This document shows, one piece after another, positions 61,160 through 64,000 of a stretch of 64,000 bases of DNA (positions within the stretch are counted from its first letter, which is position 1; each line of letters begins with the position of its first letter). A program made the translations under genes and the position numbers. This DNA is from Methylohalobius crimeensis 10Ki (GTDB lineage Bacteria; Pseudomonadota; Gammaproteobacteria; Methylococcales; Methylothermaceae): contig NZ_ATXB01000001.1 of NCBI RefSeq assembly GCF_000421465.1, positions 310,001 through 374,000 on the forward strand, read 5' to 3'. The notes beneath the pieces are model-generated. The model searched no databases and was not told the origin of the DNA. It worked only from the letters and a program-made list of their open reading frames with translations.

Positions 61160-63343
61160 TTAAGTCCGGGACAGCAACTCCGATAACGTTTCGAAGTCAA
61201 CCGGTTTGAGCAAGTGATGGTCGAATCCGGCGTCCTGTGAGCGGATTCGGTCTTCGGTGCGCCCGTAACCGGTCAAGGCGATCAACGTCGCCTCCCGCGT
61301 TTCCGGCAGTTTGCGCAACCGATTGGAGACCTCATAACCGTCCAGATCGGGAAGGCCGATGTCGAGCACTATGATCCGGGGTCGAAAAACTCGAGCCAGT
61401 TCGATCGCTTGTATGCCGCTTTGGGCTGTTTTGACTTCATATCCTTCTATTCGCAACAGCATCGCCAGGCTTTCAGCGGCGTCGGCGTAGTCGTCCACGA
61501 CCAGGACGCGAAGCTTGGAGGCCGGCGAAGCCGGAGAGTCCGGTCCGGGCGCGGGGAGGGATTCGTCGGCGGGGCGATCAGCCGGCAAGAGCGGCAGCCG
61601 TACCGTAAATGCACTGCCTTGGCCGATGCCTGCGCTTTCGGCCGTGACCGTGCCGTTGTGTTTCTCGACCAGTCGACGGACCAGCGTCAGGCCGAGTCCC
61701 AGTCCTCCTTGGGCATGAGCCAAAGAACGGTCGGCCTGGGCGAAAAGATCGAAGACCCGGGCCAGCAGGTCCGGGGCGATGCCGATACCGGTGTCTTCAA
61801 CGCGTATCACCGCGTCGTTGCCGGCCCTTCTGACGCTGAGTGTGATTTTGCCGCCTTCCTCGGTATATTTGGCGGCATTGTTCAGCAGATTGGTCACGAC
61901 CTGTTCCAGCCGCGTCGCATCGCCTTTCAGCCAATGCGGTTCGTCCGGCACGGAAAGAACGAAGCGATGCCTTCGAGCCTCGATCAAGGGCAAGGTGTCT
62001 TCGACGGCGCGTGCGATGATCTCGGACAAATCGCAACGTTCTATTTTTAAGCGGATCTTGTCCTGGATGATGCGCGCCACGTCGAGCAGGTCGTCGAGCA
62101 GCCGCGCGAGATGCGTGACTTGCCGGTCGATTAAGCTATGTCCCCATTCCAGCGCAGGGTCTTTTGGGTCATGTTTTTTTAATACTTGCAGCGCATGGCG
62201 GATGGGGGCGAGCGGGTTGCGCAGTTCGTGAGCGAGCATGGCCAGAAACTCGTCCTTGTGGCGATCGTTTTCGCGTAATGCTTGTTCCATACGCTTTCTT
62301 TCGGCAATTTCGCCGCACAGCGCTTCGTTCGTGCGGGCCAGTTCCGAAGTCCGCTTCCGTACGTGAAGTTCCAGCTCTTCATGGGATTTCCGGCGCGCTT
62401 CTTCCGCCAGCTTGCGTTCGGTGATGTCGGTGCAGGTGCCTATCCATTCCCGGATCGTTCCATCGGCTTCTAATACCGGCACGCCGCGAGCGGCGACATG
62501 CCGATATTCCCCATCGTGCCGATGCAGGCGATATTCCGTTTCCAAGATCGAGCCGGTCGCCACGGCTTGCCGCCAATTTGCCAGGACGCTTCCGCGGTCT
62601 TCCGGATGCACGGCATGGAGCCAGCCATCGCCTTTAATTTCCCCTTCTTTTTGCCCCGTGAATAGGCGCCAACTGGGGATGTCCTCGACGATTTCGCCTT
62701 TCGAGTCGGTGGTCCATACGATTTGAGTCGTGGCAATGGCCAAAGATCGGTAGCGCTCCTCGCTGAGTCTCAGCGCTTGTTCCAAGCTATTGCGAGATTG
62801 GATTTCTTGCTCGAGCTCGGCATTGCGCCGGGCCAGCTCGGCCGTGCGGTCCTGGACCTCCGATTCGAGTTCCTGCAATACTTGATGAAGCTGTTCCTGG
62901 ACGATTTGCCTCGTCTGCTCCAACGAACGCCTTTCCAGTTCCGTTGCCACGATATTGGCAAGGTTCGCGAGATAAGGCTCGTAAGGCAAAAACGCCTCAA
63001 GGTTATGGACCGAGTACGCCATGAAGCCGTATAGCTTCGAGGCGGTGCGCAGCGGCAGATGACGCATGTCGGCTTGATCCAGCGCATCCGGTTGGTTGCC
63101 GTGGGTCGAATTGTTCGACAGGGTGGCGCGGCCGGCATAATCGGGGATAGGCCGGGAAGCGTTTGGGCTGACGGTGCAATCGAGACAGAAATAGACCGTA
63201 GCAAGGCCGGGCACGGTCCGGTTGATTGCGTTGGCGGCGAAATCCACAATGGATTCCTGGTCGGGAAGTACGCACAGGGTCCCCGGAATCACGAATAATT
63301 TGCCGAGAACCTCGGCTTTACATCGAGCAGCCGTCATGGACAA
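61160..63343 (-). CDS. Hybrid sensor histidine kinase (PAS-HisKA-HATPase-REC)
   Basis: A 727-residue soluble kinase with no membrane helices. Residues 1-150 resemble a GAF-like sensor, 150-200 a coiled coil, 200-320 a PAS/PAC domain ('[20 protein letters not shown]'). The phosphorylated His is His372 in '[16 protein letters not shown]'; the ATPase has '[13 protein letters not shown]' and '[20 protein letters not shown]'. The C-terminal receiver has Asp661 in '[14 protein letters not shown]'. A MEDS-domain gene lies 72 bases upstream on the same strand, so the two probably act together. Confidence 0.9.
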   Translation of the reverse strand: MSMTAARCKAEVLGKLFVIPGTLCVLPDQESIVDFAANAINRTVPGLATVYFCLDCTVSPNASRPIPDYAGRATLSNNSTHGNQPDALDQADMRHLPLRTASKLYGFMAYSVHNLEAFLPYEPYLANLANIVATELERRSLEQTRQIVQEQLHQVLQELESEVQDRTAELARRNAELEQEIQSRNSLEQALRLSEERYRSLAIATTQIVWTTDSKGEIVEDIPSWRLFTGQKEGEIKGDGWLHAVHPEDRGSVLANWRQAVATGSILETEYRLHRHDGEYRHVAARGVPVLEADGTIREWIGTCTDITERKLAEEARRKSHEELELHVRKRTSELARTNEALCGEIAERKRMEQALRENDRHKDEFLAMLAHELRNPLAPIRHALQVLKKHDPKDPALEWGHSLIDRQVTHLARLLDDLLDVARIIQDKIRLKIERCDLSEIIARAVEDTLPLIEARRHRFVLSVPDEPHWLKGDATRLEQVVTNLLNNAAKYTEEGGKITLSVRRAGNDAVIRVEDTGIGIAPDLLARVFDLFAQADRSLAHAQGGLGLGLTLVRRLVEKHNGTVTAESAGIGQGSAFTVRLPLLPADRPADESLPAPGPDSPASPASKLRVLVVDDYADAAESLAMLLRIEGYEVKTAQSGIQAIELARVFRPRIIVLDIGLPDLDGYEVSNRLRKLPETREATLIALTGYGRTEDRIRSQDAGFDHHLLKPVDFETLSELLSRT

Positions 63344-63415
63344 GCGGTGTAATCAAAACAATTGCGCCATGGAAGAAAGCGTATGGCGTAAGCAGATCCC
63401 TGAGCGCGAAATCGC

Positions 63416-64000
63416 TTACGATGTTTTAGACTGTTGAAAGTAGGGATTATGCACGATTTGGCCGGCTACGATCATCATCGGATGAACACTCAGTACCTCG
63501 AAAAGCATGGCGCCGTCCATTTTGTTCACGTCGTATTGGCAAAGGATTCTCTGGAAGGGCAGTTCGTCCACCAGATCGTTGAGCATCGCTTCGTATTCAA
63601 TCCAGCGCTCGATGCCGGGCAATTTTTTGCCTAGCCAGTTGGTTTCTCCGGTCACGCGGACTCCGGCAAAGCTTTCCTGTTGCGCCTGGATATAGAAAGA
63701 TCGCCAATGATCAATCATGCGCTCCGGCTGGAAGGTGCCATCCGGGCAATAGGTTGTCTCCGTCTGGGCCAGGACCCATTGTTCCGGTTTAAGATTGTCG
63801 GGAGGCGTCATTCCGAGTCGAGAGAGATACGTGTCCATTTTAATCGTCTGGGGAATATCCGCGAGGTAGCCTATCTTCTCTCCGGCCAGCAGTCCGCTTT
63901 GGATAAATTGCGCAATGGTATGCCGCCGCTCATTTTCATGATTATACAAATAGCAGATGTGCATCCCTGCCGGATGTCCGCGCTCGGAGAAACCCGATGA
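63416..64000 (-). CDS. MEDS-domain sensor protein, 5' end outside window
   Basis: A DcmR-type sensory (MEDS) domain: 'MHICYLYNHENERRHTIAQF', 'SGLLAGEKIGYLADI' and 'WVLAQTETTYCPDGTFQPE'. The frame stays open past 63964 to the window edge and the preceding residues 'GHPAG' fit the domain start, so the true start is probably outside. MEDS domains were defined in methanogens and methylotrophs (DcmR); they bind small ligands. Together with the kinase below it may sense a C1-related signal (inference). Confidence 0.78.
   Translation of the reverse strand, partial: SSGFSERGHPAGMHICYLYNHENERRHTIAQFIQSGLLAGEKIGYLADIPQTIKMDTYLSRLGMTPPDNLKPEQWVLAQTETTYCPDGTFQPERMIDHWRSFYIQAQQESFAGVRVTGETNWLGKKLPGIERWIEYEAMLNDLVDELPFQRILCQYDVNKMDGAMLFEVLSVHPMMIVAGQIVHNPYFQQSKTS

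Noticed and set aside
1-64000. CRISPR arrays
   Set aside because: No regularly spaced direct repeats of 24-37 bases were seen; the only short-period repeats are the tandem palindromes near 57160-57200.

Overview
This window looks like chromosome of an aerobic, methane-oxidising gammaproteobacterium. The main evidence is a complete particulate methane monooxygenase operon (pmoC-pmoA-pmoB, 33.0-36.0 kb). It lies just downstream of formate-tetrahydrofolate ligase, and the window also carries a serine-cycle-type block (serine-glyoxylate aminotransferase, hydroxypyruvate/glycerate dehydrogenase, D-glycerate kinase). Housekeeping neighbourhoods are gammaproteobacterial: a methyltransferase-rnhA-dnaQ block next to mltD, gcvR-bcp-AI-2E permease, tusDCB-E next to bepA, and a GacA/UvrY regulator beside tRNA genes. 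The genus cannot be named from sequence alone.

Layout. 1-2.4 kb: a phosphate-selective-type porin split by a 1,298-bp IS4-family element with a clear 9-bp target duplication. 2.5-9.8 kb: a lipoprotein, a flavoprotein oxidoreductase, aconitase, an FkbM methyltransferase, and an amino-acid permease fused to a PTS IIA-like domain. 9.9-13.9 kb: psd and the serine-cycle operon. 14.0-18.6 kb: tRNA-Leu, uvrY, tRNA-Ser, dnaQ, rnhA, a methyltransferase, mltD. 18.6-25.7 kb: a Yej-like peptide ABC transporter operon with serB embedded in it. 25.7-31.1 kb: a DnaJ-domain protein, an RRM protein, a ubiquinone-type hydroxylase, bepA and tusDCB-E. 31.2-36.1 kb: fhs and pmoCAB. 36.7-44.0 kb: a YcxB-like protein, gcvR, bcp, an AI-2E-family permease, then nrdA and nrdB behind NrdR and DnaA boxes.

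The accessory region runs from about 44.0 to 60.3 kb. It begins with a ParE-type toxin-antitoxin pair flanked by two copies of the nrdB 3' end. It continues with an integrase-less integron cassette array holding six attC sites in 3.5 kb (first at 46,024, last ending at 49,491). The cassettes carry a hypothetical protein, a HEPN-like protein, a GIY-YIG-type protein, a frameshifted membrane protein with a nine-G run, a truncated HEPN-like gene, and a HigBA toxin-antitoxin pair. Next comes a type I restriction-modification operon hsdM-rhuM-hsdS-hsdR, a YefM-YoeB pair, and a group II intron with an RT-maturase-HNH protein. A palindromic repeat family with a GGGGTCAGAGT core is scattered through the same region and reaches 61.1 kb.

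60.4-64.0 kb: a Prx5-type peroxiredoxin, a hybrid sensor histidine kinase, and a MEDS-domain sensor cut by the window end.

How the genes work together (inference from families): pmoCAB oxidises methane to methanol, while fhs and the sgaA-hprA-glycerate kinase operon process C1 units through tetrahydrofolate and serine/glycerate. The 44-60 kb block is a defence and plasticity island whose contents (restriction, three toxin-antitoxin pairs, HEPN-like cassettes) fit stabilisation and anti-phage roles. The integron array is the most notable feature.
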